Origin: Tepidimonas ignava | GTDB lineage: Bacteria; Pseudomonadota; Gammaproteobacteria; Burkholderiales; Burkholderiaceae_C | DNA: 64,000 bases | Direction: 5' to 3' | Assembly (NCBI RefSeq): GCF_004342625.1 | Contig: NZ_SMAH01000010.1 | Span: 1 to 64,000 of the forward strand | Part shown: positions 38,051 to 47,749 of the stretch, one piece after another | How positions within the stretch are numbered: the first letter of the stretch is position 1 | Layout: the number at the start of each line of letters is the position of its first letter | Notes under the pieces: generated by a model | The model's database searches: none | What the model saw: the letters and a program-made list of their open reading frames with translations, nothing else | Told to the model about the DNA's origin: nothing | Program-made: the position numbers and the translations under genes

Positions 38051-40795
38051 GTGACTGCGGTGTCTTCCGAATTCCCTTCGTCCCCTGCGGTGCCCCCGAT
38101 GATCCTGGCTGGCCTGGAGCCACTGGTCATCGGGCCGGGCAGTCTGTTTGTCAACATTGGCGAGCGCACCAACGTGACCGGCTCGCGCGCGTTTGCGCGC
38201 ATGATCCTGGAGGGCCGCTTTGAGGATGCGTTGGCCGTGGCGCGCCAGCAGGTGGAGGCCGGTGCCCAGATCATCGACGTCAACATGGACGAGGCCATGC
38301 TCGACAGCAAGGCCGCGATGGTGCGCTTCCTCAACCTCATCGCCAGCGAGCCCGACATTGCGCGCGTGCCGGTGATGATCGACTCGTCCAAGTGGGAAGT
38401 GATCGAGGCGGGCCTGAAGTGCCTGCAAGGCAAGGGCGTGGTCAATTCGATCAGCCTCAAGGAGGGGGAGGCCGAATTCAAGCGCCAGGCGCGGCTGATC
38501 CGGCGCTACGGCGCCGCCACCGTGGTGATGGCGTTCGACGAGCAGGGCCAGGCCGATACCTTGCAGCGGCGCATCGACATTTGCGCGCGCGCCTACCGCA
38601 TCCTGGTGCAGGAGGTGGGCTTTCCGCCCGAGGACATTATCTTCGACCCCAACATCTTTGCGATCGCCACCGGCATCCCGGAGCACGACCGCTACGCGGT
38701 GGACTTTATCGAGGCCACGCGCTGGATCAAGGCCAACTTGCCCGGCGCCAAGGTCTCGGGCGGGGTGAGCAACGTCAGCTTCAGCTTCCGCGGCAACGAG
38801 CCGGTGCGCGCGGCCATCCACACGGTGTTTTTGTACCACGCCATCCGCGCCGGCATGGACATGGGCATCGTCAACGCCGGGCAAATCGGGGTCTACGACG
38901 AGCTGGATCCCGAGCTGCGCGAACGCGTCGAAGACGTGGTGCTGGCGCGCCGGCCGGACGCCACCGAGCGCTTGCTGGCGCTGGCCGAGCACGTCAAAGG
39001 CGCGGCCAAGGACGACAGCGCCCGCCTGGCGTGGCGCGCGCTGCCGGTGGAGCAGCGGCTGCAGCACGCGCTGGTGCATGGCATCACCGACCACATCGTC
39101 GAAGACACCGAAGCGTGCTGGCGCGCCATCGAAGCGCGCGGCGGGCGGCCGCTGGAGGTGATCGAAGGCCCGTTGATGGCGGGCATGAACACGGTGGGCG
39201 ACTTGTTTGGCGCGGGCAAGATGTTTTTGCCGCAGGTGGTCAAAAGCGCGCGCGTGATGAAGCAGGCGGTGGCCCACCTGGTGCCGTACATCGAGGCGGA
39301 AAAGGCCCAGATGCTGGCCGCCGGGGCTGAGGTCAAGCCCAAGGGCACGATCGTCATCGCCACCGTCAAGGGCGACGTGCACGACATCGGCAAAAACATC
39401 GTCAGCGTGGTGCTGCAGTGCAACAATTTCAACGTCGTCAACATGGGTGTCATGGTTCCGTGCCACGACATCCTGGCCAAAGCCAAGGAAGTGGGCGCCG
39501 ACGCGGTGGGGTTGTCGGGGTTGATCACGCCCAGCCTGGACGAGATGCAGCACGTGGCCGCCGAGATGGACCGCGACCCCTGGTTCGTCGAGCGCGGCGT
39601 GCCGCTGTTGATCGGGGGCGCGACGACCAGCCGCGTGCACACCGCGGTCAAGATCGCGCCCAAGTACCGCGGGCCGGTGGTGTACGTGCCGGATGCCTCG
39701 CGCGCGGTGGGGGTGGCGCAGGCGCTGCTGGGCGAGCAGCGCGCCGCGTTCGTGGCCGAGGTGCAGGCCGACTACGAGCGCGTGCGCCAGCAACACGCGG
39801 CCAAAAAGCCCGTGGCGCTGTGGCCCCTGGCCAAGGCGCGCGCCAACCGCACCCCCATCGACTGGGGGGCGTGGCAGCCGCCGCGCCCGGCGCTGCTGGG
39901 GCGGCGCGTGCTGCGCAACCTGAACCTGGAGGAACTGGCGCGCTACATCGACTGGACGCCGTTTTTCCAGACCTGGGACCTGGCGGGCCGCTACCCGGAC
40001 ATTTTGCAGGACGAGGTGGTGGGCGAGCAGGCGCGCAAGGTGTTCGACGACGCGCAGGCGATGCTGCGGCGGCTGATCGACGGGCGCTGGCTCAGCGCGC
40101 ATGCGGTGGTGGGGCTGTGGCCGGCCAGCGGCGAGGGCGACGACATCGTGCTGTACGCCAATGAAGCGCGCACGCAGCCGCTGATGACCTGGTACAACCT
40201 GCGCCAGCAAACGCCCAAAGAGGTGATCGACGGCGTGATGCGCCCGAGCCGCTGCCTGGCCGACTTCGTGGCGCCGCTGGCCAGCGGGGTGGCCGACTAC
40301 GCCGGCGCGTTTGCCGTGACCGCTGGTGTGGGGGCTGACGAGCGCGCCGCCGCGCTGGAGGCGGCGCAGGACGACTACGGCGCCATCATGCTCAAAGCGC
40401 TGGCCGACCGCCTGGCCGAGGCCGCCGCCGAATGGCTGCACGAACGCGTGCGCAAAGAACTGTGGGGCTACGCCCCGCACGAGGCGCTGACCAACGAGGC
40501 GTTGATCGCCGAGCGCTACCAGGGTATCCGGCCCGCGCCGGGCTACCCCGCCTGCCCGGACCACACGGTCAAGACGGACCTGTTCGCGTTGCTGGGGGCG
40601 CACGAGGTGGGCATGGGGCTGACGGAAAGCCTGGCGATGACCCCGGCGGCCAGCGTCAGCGGCTTTTACCTGGCGCATCCGCAGGCCACGTACTTCAACG
40701 TCGGCCGCATCGGGCACGATCAGTTGGAGGATATGGCGCGCCGCCGCGGCATGCCGGTGGAGGAACTGGCGCGCTGGCTGGCGCCGTTGCTGTAG
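38051..40795 (+). CDS. metH: Cobalamin-dependent methionine synthase, large part without homocysteine domain
   Basis: About 914 residues holding three of the four MetH modules: the methyl-tetrahydrofolate (pterin) domain ([29 protein letters not shown]), the B12 domain with its cap ([20 protein letters not shown] supplies the DxHxxG cobalt-ligand motif; [16 protein letters not shown]) and the SAM-dependent reactivation domain ([33 protein letters not shown]). The N-terminal homocysteine-binding module is missing, as in species where it is a separate gene; that gene is not in the window. The start is uncertain: GTG 38051, GTG 38060 or ATG 38099. The ATG at 38024 overlaps the -10. Confidence 0.93.
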   Translation: MTAVSSEFPSSPAVPPMILAGLEPLVIGPGSLFVNIGERTNVTGSRAFARMILEGRFEDALAVARQQVEAGAQIIDVNMDEAMLDSKAAMVRFLNLIASEPDIARVPVMIDSSKWEVIEAGLKCLQGKGVVNSISLKEGEAEFKRQARLIRRYGAATVVMAFDEQGQADTLQRRIDICARAYRILVQEVGFPPEDIIFDPNIFAIATGIPEHDRYAVDFIEATRWIKANLPGAKVSGGVSNVSFSFRGNEPVRAAIHTVFLYHAIRAGMDMGIVNAGQIGVYDELDPELRERVEDVVLARRPDATERLLALAEHVKGAAKDDSARLAWRALPVEQRLQHALVHGITDHIVEDTEACWRAIEARGGRPLEVIEGPLMAGMNTVGDLFGAGKMFLPQVVKSARVMKQAVAHLVPYIEAEKAQMLAAGAEVKPKGTIVIATVKGDVHDIGKNIVSVVLQCNNFNVVNMGVMVPCHDILAKAKEVGADAVGLSGLITPSLDEMQHVAAEMDRDPWFVERGVPLLIGGATTSRVHTAVKIAPKYRGPVVYVPDASRAVGVAQALLGEQRAAFVAEVQADYERVRQQHAAKKPVALWPLAKARANRTPIDWGAWQPPRPALLGRRVLRNLNLEELARYIDWTPFFQTWDLAGRYPDILQDEVVGEQARKVFDDAQAMLRRLIDGRWLSAHAVVGLWPASGEGDDIVLYANEARTQPLMTWYNLRQQTPKEVIDGVMRPSRCLADFVAPLASGVADYAGAFAVTAGVGADERAAALEAAQDDYGAIMLKALADRLAEAAAEWLHERVRKELWGYAPHEALTNEALIAERYQGIRPAPGYPACPDHTVKTDLFALLGAHEVGMGLTESLAMTPAASVSGFYLAHPQATYFNVGRIGHDQLEDMARRRGMPVEELARWLAPLL

Positions 40796-40809
40796 TCCGC
40801 CGTTGGGGC

Positions 40810-43305
40810 TTACTGCGCCGTGCTGGCGCGGATCTCATCGACCGTGGTCAAGCCCTGCAGGGCCTTGACGATGCCGTCTTGCCGCAGCGTGCGAAAGTGT
40901 CCGTGCTGCGTGGCTGCGTGCGCCAGCGCTTCGGCCGGGGCGCGGGTCTGGATCAGGCGGCGCACCTGCGCGTCGACCATCAGCAGTTCGTGCAACCCAA
41001 GCCGTCCCCGGTACCCGGTGTGGTCGCACTGGGGGCAGCCGGTGGGGGTGACCCACAGCGGCTGGGCGCCCTGCAGGCTGGCCGACCACTCGGCCAGCAC
41101 CGCCTCGGGGCTGGGGCGCAAGTCCTCGGGGAACAGGTGGCGCCAGTCTTCGATGAGCTCGTCGCGCTGCGCGTCCTGCAGGGGCTGGCGCTGGGCGCAG
41201 TGTGGGCACACGCGCCGCACCAGCCGCTGCGCCAGCACGGCGGTGAGCGAATCGGCGAAGTTGAACGGGTCCATGCCCATGTCCAGCAGACGCACGACCG
41301 TCTCGGGCGCGCTGTTGGTGTGCAGCGTGGACAGCACCAGGTGCCCGGTGAGGCTGGCCTCGATGGCCATTTGCGCGGTTTCGGTGTCGCGGATTTCGCC
41401 CACCATGATGACGTCGGGGTCCGCGCGCAAAAACGCCCGCAGCGCTTGGCTGAACGTCCAGCCGATTTTGGGGTTGACCTGCACCTGGCGCAGCTCGGGG
41501 TTGGTGATTTCGACCGGGTCTTCGGCGGTCCAGATCTTGCGCTCCGGCGTGGCGATGTGCTGCAGCAGCGCGTGCAGCGTGGTGGTTTTGCCGCTGCCGG
41601 TGGGGCCCACGCACAACACCATGCCGTGCGGGCGTTGCACGGCTTGCTCCAACCGGCTGAGGATGGACGTCTGCAGCCCAAGCTCGTGCAGCGGCATGGC
41701 ACGCGCACTGGACAGCAGGCGCAGCACCACGTCTTCGGCGCCGCCGTAGGTTGGGATGGTGGCCACGCGCAGCTCGATGCGGTGCTGCGGCGAGTATTTG
41801 GCAAAGTCGATCTTGCCGTCCTGCGGCTTGCGACGCTCGGAGATGTCGAGGTCGCACATGATTTTCAGGCGCGCCACCAGCGCCGCGCGGTAGGTGTGCG
41901 GCAGCTCCATGTAGGGCCGCAGCCGCCCATCTTTGCGCAGGCGGATGCGCACCTTGCGCTTGCCAGGAAAGGTTTCGACGTGGATGTCGGAAGCGCCCTG
42001 GTGGTAGGCCTCGATGATGATCGAGTTGATCAGCCGCACCAGCGAGTTGTCCGACTGTTCGACGGGCGCCAGCGCCTCGCCATCGTCGTCGCTGCTTTCT
42101 TCGAGCGAGGCCAGCAGCGCTTCGGTGTTGGGCGCCTCGGCGCCGCCCGCGGGCTCGGGCCGCTGGGGCTCGGCGCCGCCATCGAGCCCGAAGCGCGCGT
42201 AGGCTTGGGTCACCGCGCGCGCGTCCAGCGGCGTGCTGGCCAGCGTGGGTACGGCCTTGCACTGCAGCGTGAACTCCAGCTCGTCCAGCGTGGCGCGGCG
42301 CGAGGGGTCTTCGGCGGCGATGATGAGCGTGCCGTTGCGCCACAGCAGCGGCACGATGCGCAGCCGCCGCGCCATCGCCAACGGCACACGGCGCAGGGCG
42401 TCGGCGTCGATGGGGAAACTGTCCAGGTCCACGACCGGGTAGCCCATCTTGCGCGCCAGCGCCACGCGCAACTGCTCGCGCGTCAGTAGCCCGCTTTGCA
42501 CCAACAGCTCGCCCAGCGGGGTGTTGCGCTCCTGCTGCTGGCGTTGCAGCGCCTCTTGCAGTTGTGCTTCGGTGATGAAGCCCAGCGCCGTGAGCGCTTC
42601 GCCGATGCGCACCAGCGGCATGCGCTGCTGTTCTTCGAGCGCCTGCAGCAGCTGTTCGGGCTTGACGATTTCCTTGACCACCAGGTAGTCGCCCAGCTTG
42701 CGCTTGCGAAGCGCCTCTTGCTCGCGCGCGGCTTGCTCCACCTGCTCCGGTGTCAGGGCCTGCTGCTCGACCAGCACGCGCCCGATCGCCTCGCCCACCT
42801 GCAGCTCGCGGTACGCTTCGCGGGGCCAAAAAATGCGCTGCACACGGTCGTGCTCGTCGATCGGCTCGAACAAAAAAACGCCCGCGTCCGATTCCACGTG
42901 CCCAATGGTGTGGCCGGTGCGCGTGCTGCCGTCGCTGAGCACGATGCGGTACGGCAGGTGCGGGCGGTGACGCACCAAGGCCTCGAAGCTGCTGTCCGGG
43001 GGCTGGGTGTCGGTGATTTCGACGGGGGCCAGCGGTGCGGTCAACGTGAGCCGGCGAAACATGTCGAAGCGCAGCGGCATCACCGCGCGCGACGGCGGCA
43101 CCTGGATCTGCGCCACGCGCCGGTCCAGCTCCAGCGCCACCAGCACGGCGCTGCGCACCTGGCCGTTGATGCCTTCGATCTCACACGGCTCGGGACCGCC
43201 GCTGCCCGTAGGGTTGGCGTACGCGATGTACGGTGGGGTGGGCCAGCGCAACGCCGGCGGCGAGGGTTCGGCTTCGGCAGGAACGGCGTCGGTGGCGGCT
43301 TGCAT
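40810..43305 (-). CDS. PilB/GspE-type secretion ATPase with long N-terminal region
   Basis: An 831-residue assembly ATPase of the type IV pilus/type II secretion family. Residues ~40-165 are an unassigned domain; ~168-287 hold four tandem ~30-residue helical units of MshEN type (e.g. PLGELLVQSGLLTREQLRVAL); the C-terminal motor has Walker A VGPTGSGKTTTLHALL (567-575), Walker B VIMVGEIRDTETAQMA, LSTLHTNSA and a zinc tetracysteine (CPHCAQ, CPQCDHTG). Start ATG at 43305, 29 bp after comM. MshEN units in MshE bind c-di-GMP, but I cannot confirm that here. No pilin or pilC/D genes adjoin it. Confidence 0.9.
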   Translation of the reverse strand: MQAATDAVPAEAEPSPPALRWPTPPYIAYANPTGSGGPEPCEIEGINGQVRSAVLVALELDRRVAQIQVPPSRAVMPLRFDMFRRLTLTAPLAPVEITDTQPPDSSFEALVRHRPHLPYRIVLSDGSTRTGHTIGHVESDAGVFLFEPIDEHDRVQRIFWPREAYRELQVGEAIGRVLVEQQALTPEQVEQAAREQEALRKRKLGDYLVVKEIVKPEQLLQALEEQQRMPLVRIGEALTALGFITEAQLQEALQRQQQERNTPLGELLVQSGLLTREQLRVALARKMGYPVVDLDSFPIDADALRRVPLAMARRLRIVPLLWRNGTLIIAAEDPSRRATLDELEFTLQCKAVPTLASTPLDARAVTQAYARFGLDGGAEPQRPEPAGGAEAPNTEALLASLEESSDDDGEALAPVEQSDNSLVRLINSIIIEAYHQGASDIHVETFPGKRKVRIRLRKDGRLRPYMELPHTYRAALVARLKIMCDLDISERRKPQDGKIDFAKYSPQHRIELRVATIPTYGGAEDVVLRLLSSARAMPLHELGLQTSILSRLEQAVQRPHGMVLCVGPTGSGKTTTLHALLQHIATPERKIWTAEDPVEITNPELRQVQVNPKIGWTFSQALRAFLRADPDVIMVGEIRDTETAQMAIEASLTGHLVLSTLHTNSAPETVVRLLDMGMDPFNFADSLTAVLAQRLVRRVCPHCAQRQPLQDAQRDELIEDWRHLFPEDLRPSPEAVLAEWSASLQGAQPLWVTPTGCPQCDHTGYRGRLGLHELLMVDAQVRRLIQTRAPAEALAHAATQHGHFRTLRQDGIVKALQGLTTVDEIRASTAQ

Positions 43306-43334
43306 GGCGGGCGCGGCAACGGTGTGCTGCGCGA

Positions 43335-44888
43335 TTATGCGGGCAACGCGCCCGCCGCGGGGCGGTACTGCAACGCTTCGGCCACGTGGTGTGGTTCGAT
43401 GGCCACACTGCCGGCCAGGTCGGCGATGGTGCGCGCCACGCGCAGCGTGCGGTGGGTGGCCCGTCCGGACCAGCCCAGGCGCACGGCGGCTTGCTGCAGC
43501 AGCCGTTGCGCGCCGTCGCTCAGGCACGCGTGCCGCAGCAACGCCTCGCCCTGCAGCGCGTGGTTGGCGGCGCCTTGCCGCTGCATGGCGCGCTGGTGCG
43601 CTTGCGCCACCCGCTGGCGCACCGTGGCACTGGGCTCGCCGGGGCTTGCCTGCAGCAGTTGGTCGGGCGGCAGCGCGGGCACTTCCACCTGCAGGTCGAT
43701 GCGGTCCAGCAGCGGGCCGCTGAGGCGCGCGCGGTAGCGCTGCACCTGCTCCGGGGTGCAGCGGCAGCGTGGGTGGGGGGCACCCAGGTAGCCGCACGGG
43801 CACGGGTTCATCGCCGCCACCAACTGAAAGCGTGCCGGGTATTCCACCTGCCACTGGGCGCGTGACAGGCGCACGCTGCCGGTTTCCAGCGGTTCGCGCA
43901 ACGCCTCCAGCGCCGCACGGCTGAACTCGGGCAGCTCGTCCAGAAACAGCACGCCGTGGTGCGCCAACGAAATTTCGCCTGGCCGTGGCGGCGAGCCGCC
44001 GCCCACGAGCGCCGCCGCGCTGGCCGTGTGGTGTGGGTTGGCCCAAGGGCGCTGACGCCACTGTTCGGGCCGAAACCGCCCCAGCAGCGACGCCAGGGCG
44101 GCCGCTTCCAGCGCCGCTTCGTCATCCAAGGGCGGCAGCAGCCCGGGCAGGCGCTGCGCCAGCATCGATTTGCCGCTGCCCGGCGGTCCGATCAGCAGCA
44201 GGCTGTGGCCGCCGGCGGCGGCGATTTCGAGCGCGCGGCGGGCCGCCGCTTGCCCTTTGACGTCGGCCAGGTCCGGGCCGCAGGGTGCGTCGGGCGCGCT
44301 GGGTTGACCGCTCAACACGCACCAGCCGTCCGTGTCGTCGGCCGCGCCGGTGCCGGCGGCCAACGCCAAGTGCCGCACAACGTCGGCCAAATGGCGCGCA
44401 CGCACCACGGTCAGCCCGGGCACCAAGGCGGCCTCTTCGGCGCTGTCTGGAGGCAGCACCAAGGTGCGCGATGGTGCGCCATGCACCATGTCGGTGCGTA
44501 CGGCCAGCGCCATCGGCAACGCGCCGCGCACCGCCCGCAGCGCACCGGTCAGCGACAGCTCACCCGCGAACTCGTAGCCGTGCAGCCGCGCCGCGTCGAG
44601 CTGGCCACTGGCCGCGAGGATGCCCAGGGCAATGGGCAGGTCCAGCCGCCCCGACTCCTTGGGCACGTCGGCTGGCGCGAGGTTGACCGTGATGCGCTGG
44701 TTGGAAGGCCACGTCAGGCCGCTGGTCTGGATGGCCGAGCGCACGCGCTCGCGGGCTTCCTTGACTTCGGTGTCGGCCAAGCCGACCAGCGTGAAGCTGG
44801 GCAGCCCGTTGGCCAGGTGCACCTCGACGTGCACCGGCAGCGCTTGCAGCCCCAACAGCGTGCGGCTGCGCACCACGCACAAGCTCAT
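43335..44888 (-). CDS. comM: ComM/YifB-family AAA+ helicase-like protein
   Basis: A 517-residue protein of the Mg-chelatase-like group: N-terminal Lon-protease-like fold (GLADTEVKEARERVRSAIQ; NLAPADVPKESGRLDLPIALGIL), Walker A LLIGPPGSGKSMLAQRLPG, Walker B GVLFLDELPEF, AAMNPCPCGYLG and a C-terminal Mg_chelatase_C region (GRATHRTLRVARTIADL). ComM drives branch migration during natural transformation. It immediately precedes a pilus-type ATPase, fitting a competence link. ATG at 44888, divergent from glnK. Confidence 0.95.
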   Translation of the reverse strand: MSLCVVRSRTLLGLQALPVHVEVHLANGLPSFTLVGLADTEVKEARERVRSAIQTSGLTWPSNQRITVNLAPADVPKESGRLDLPIALGILAASGQLDAARLHGYEFAGELSLTGALRAVRGALPMALAVRTDMVHGAPSRTLVLPPDSAEEAALVPGLTVVRARHLADVVRHLALAAGTGAADDTDGWCVLSGQPSAPDAPCGPDLADVKGQAAARRALEIAAAGGHSLLLIGPPGSGKSMLAQRLPGLLPPLDDEAALEAAALASLLGRFRPEQWRQRPWANPHHTASAAALVGGGSPPRPGEISLAHHGVLFLDELPEFSRAALEALREPLETGSVRLSRAQWQVEYPARFQLVAAMNPCPCGYLGAPHPRCRCTPEQVQRYRARLSGPLLDRIDLQVEVPALPPDQLLQASPGEPSATVRQRVAQAHQRAMQRQGAANHALQGEALLRHACLSDGAQRLLQQAAVRLGWSGRATHRTLRVARTIADLAGSVAIEPHHVAEALQYRPAAGALPA

Positions 44889-44926
44889 CGTTGTCGATCC
44901 TCCCCGTCAGGCCCGAGCACCGATGA

Positions 44927-45361
<435 letters not shown>

Positions 45362-45399
45362 GGCGATCGATTGACCTAACCGTTGGCAAGGGGATAGCG

Positions 45400-46824
45400 A
45401 TGAAACGACTGTTGATGGGTTTGTGTATGGGCCTGGGGTTGCTGTGGGGTGCCACGGCGTGGGCCCAGGGTGAGGCGGCCAAGGAGGCCGCGCCGGCGGC
45501 GCCTGCGGCCGCGGCGGTGCAGGAGGCGCCGGCCACGCCAGCCGAGCCCGCCGCGGCACCGGCGGCGCCGGCCGAACCGGCCACCCCGACGGTCACCGTG
45601 GACAAGGGCGACGTGGCCTGGATGATGACCTCGACCTTGCTGGTCATCATGATGGTGATTCCGGGCCTGGCGCTGTTTTACGGCGGCTTGGTGCGCAGCA
45701 AGAACATGCTGTCGGTGCTGATGCAAGTGCTGATGGTGTTTTCGCTGATCACCGTGCTGTGGGCGCTGTACGGCTACAGCCTGGCCTTTGGCGGCGAGGG
45801 GGCCATCATCGGCAGCTTGGACAAGGTGTTTCTGATGGGCGTGACGACGGCGTCGCTGGCCGACACCTTCACCGAAAACGTCAAGCTGCCCGAGTTGGTC
45901 TTCGTGGCCTTCCAGGCGACGTTCGCTGGCATCACCTGCGCGCTGATCGTGGGCTCGTTTGCCGAGCGCATCAAGTTTGGCGCCGTGCTGCTGTTCAGCG
46001 CCATCTGGTTTACGTTCAGCTACCTGCCGATCGCGCACATGGTGTGGGGGCCGGGCGGCTACCTGCTGGGCAAGGGCGCGCTGGACTTCGCCGGCGGTAC
46101 TGTGGTGCACATCAACGCCGCGATGGCCGGCCTGGTGGGCGCCTACATGCTGGGCAAGCGCATCGGCTACGGGCGTGAAGCGATGCCCCCGCACAGCCTG
46201 ACGCTGACAATGGTGGGCGCGTCGCTGCTGTGGGTGGGCTGGTTCGGCTTCAACGCCGGCTCCAACCTGGAGTCCACCGCGGGGGCCGCGCTGGCTTTCC
46301 TCAACACGCTGCTGGCCACGGCGGCGGCGGTGCTGGCCTGGTCGATCGGTGAAGCGATGCACAAGGGCAAGGCCTCGATGCTGGGCGCGGCTTCGGGCGC
46401 GGTGGCGGGGCTGGTGGCCATCACGCCGGCGTGCGGCTCGGTCGGCCCGATGGGGGCGCTGGTCATCGGCTTGGTGGCGGGCTGGCTGTGCCTGTGGGGG
46501 GTGACCGGCCTGAAAAAGATGCTGGGCGCGGACGACTCGCTGGACGTGTTCGGGGTGCACGGCGTGGGTGGCATCGTCGGTGCGCTGCTGACCGGGGTGT
46601 TCGCGGCGCCGACGCTGGGGGGCACCGGTGCGGAAGACTTCTCGATCGCCAGCCAGTTGCTGGTGCAGGCTGAAGGGGTCGTCATCACGATGGTGTGGTC
46701 CACGGTGGTGGCGGCGGTGGCCTACAAGATCGTCGACATGGTGATGGGGCTGCGCGTGAGCGAAGAAGAAGAACGGGAGGGCCTGGACATCACCTACCAC
46801 GGGGAGTCGGCGTACAACCGCTGA
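45400..46824 (+). CDS. amtB: Ammonium transporter
   Basis: A 474-residue Amt protein with a cleavable signal peptide (MKRLLMGLCMGLGLLWGATAWA), an unusual ~50-residue Ala/Pro/Glu-rich periplasmic extension, and then eleven helices. Amt hallmarks: IPGLALFYGGLVRSKNMLS, AFQATFAGITCALIVGSFAER, GGTVVHINAAMAGLVGA with the pore His, GASLLWVGWFGFNAGSN, and the second pore His in DVFGVHGVGGIVGALLTGVFA. Co-transcribed with glnK; a strong terminator follows. Confidence 0.97.
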   Translation: MKRLLMGLCMGLGLLWGATAWAQGEAAKEAAPAAPAAAAVQEAPATPAEPAAAPAAPAEPATPTVTVDKGDVAWMMTSTLLVIMMVIPGLALFYGGLVRSKNMLSVLMQVLMVFSLITVLWALYGYSLAFGGEGAIIGSLDKVFLMGVTTASLADTFTENVKLPELVFVAFQATFAGITCALIVGSFAERIKFGAVLLFSAIWFTFSYLPIAHMVWGPGGYLLGKGALDFAGGTVVHINAAMAGLVGAYMLGKRIGYGREAMPPHSLTLTMVGASLLWVGWFGFNAGSNLESTAGAALAFLNTLLATAAAVLAWSIGEAMHKGKASMLGAASGAVAGLVAITPACGSVGPMGALVIGLVAGWLCLWGVTGLKKMLGADDSLDVFGVHGVGGIVGALLTGVFAAPTLGGTGAEDFSIASQLLVQAEGVVITMVWSTVVAAVAYKIVDMVMGLRVSEEEEREGLDITYHGESAYNR

Positions 46825-46852
46825 TCACACGGCGTACGCTGTTGGGGGGTAG

Positions 46853-46884
46853 CCCGGTGCCTGGTGCAGGCACCGGGTTTTTTT
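46853..46884 (+). terminator. Rho-independent terminator after amtB
   Basis: A perfect 9-bp stem CCCGGTGCC/GGCACCGGG (46853-46861, 46869-46877) with a 7-nt loop, followed by seven T. Ends the glnK-amtB unit. Confidence 0.92.
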
Positions 46885-46953
46885 GCTTGTGGACGGTCGC
46901 GGGGGCGTCAAGCGCCGGCGTGCGGGGGCGTTGGGGCGGCTACCATCGGGGCG

Positions 46954-47724
46954 ATGGAATGGCTGATCTTGACCGCCGCGGCCGGGCTGGCCGGGTTTGT
47001 CGATGCGATCGTGGGCGGTGGCGGCCTGATACTGGTGCCGGCGCTGTTCGCGACGTTTCCCGCCGCGCACCCGGCCACGTTGCTGGGCACGAACAAAAGC
47101 GCCTCGGTCTGGGGCACGGCCGCGGCCACCTGGCGCTACGCGCGCCGCGTGGCGCTGCCGTGGCGCGCGCTGTGGCCGGCGGTGGGTGTGTGCTTGGTGG
47201 GCGCGTGGGCGGGGGCGTGGCTGGTGACGGTGGTGCGTCCCGACGCGCTGCGGCTGGCGCTGCCGGCGGTGCTGCTGGTGGTGCTGCTGTACACCCTTGC
47301 GCGCAAAGACCTGGGGCGCCACCACCGACCGCGCTTCAGCGGTCGCGCCGAGGCGTGGGCGGCCTGCGCCGTGGGCGGCGGCATTGGGCTGTACGACGGT
47401 TTTTTTGGTCCGGGCACCGGCAGTTTTTTGGTGTTTGCCTTTGTGCGCTGGCTGGGCTACGACTTTTTGCGCGCCAGCGCGGCGGCCAAGCTGCTCAACA
47501 CCACCTCCAACGTGGCGGCGGTGGCGCTGTTCGCCGCCAAAGGGCACGTGTGGTGGCACTACGGCGTGGTGATGGCGTTGGCCAACGTGGCGGGCAGCCT
47601 GTTGGGCACGCGGTTGGCGCTGCGCCACGGGGCGGGGTTTGTGCGCGGGGTGTTTTTGCTGGTGGTCACGGCCCTCATCGCCAAAACGGCGTGGGACGCC
47701 TGGGGCACGGTGGGGGGCCACTGA
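46954..47724 (+). CDS. TSUP-family (TauE/SafE) membrane permease
   Basis: A 256-residue protein with about eight helices in two repeats: AAGLAGFVDAIVGGGGLILVPAL, then GTNKSASVWGTAAATWRYAR (first signature), and GGGIGLYDGFFGPGTGSFLVFAFV with KLLNTTSNVAAVALF (second). This is the YfcA-like TSUP group; substrates suggested for the family include sulfite and organosulfur anions. Independent of the amtB operon, as a terminator lies between. ATG at 46954. Confidence 0.92.
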   Translation: MEWLILTAAAGLAGFVDAIVGGGGLILVPALFATFPAAHPATLLGTNKSASVWGTAAATWRYARRVALPWRALWPAVGVCLVGAWAGAWLVTVVRPDALRLALPAVLLVVLLYTLARKDLGRHHRPRFSGRAEAWAACAVGGGIGLYDGFFGPGTGSFLVFAFVRWLGYDFLRASAAAKLLNTTSNVAAVALFAAKGHVWWHYGVVMALANVAGSLLGTRLALRHGAGFVRGVFLLVVTALIAKTAWDAWGTVGGH

Positions 47725-47749
47725 GTCGGCGCTCACCCCGCCGGCGCGC

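Noticed and set aside
37925-40717. A 930-codon open frame on the minus strand
   Set aside because: Antisense to metH with shadow composition and no motif, while metH itself is clearly coding.
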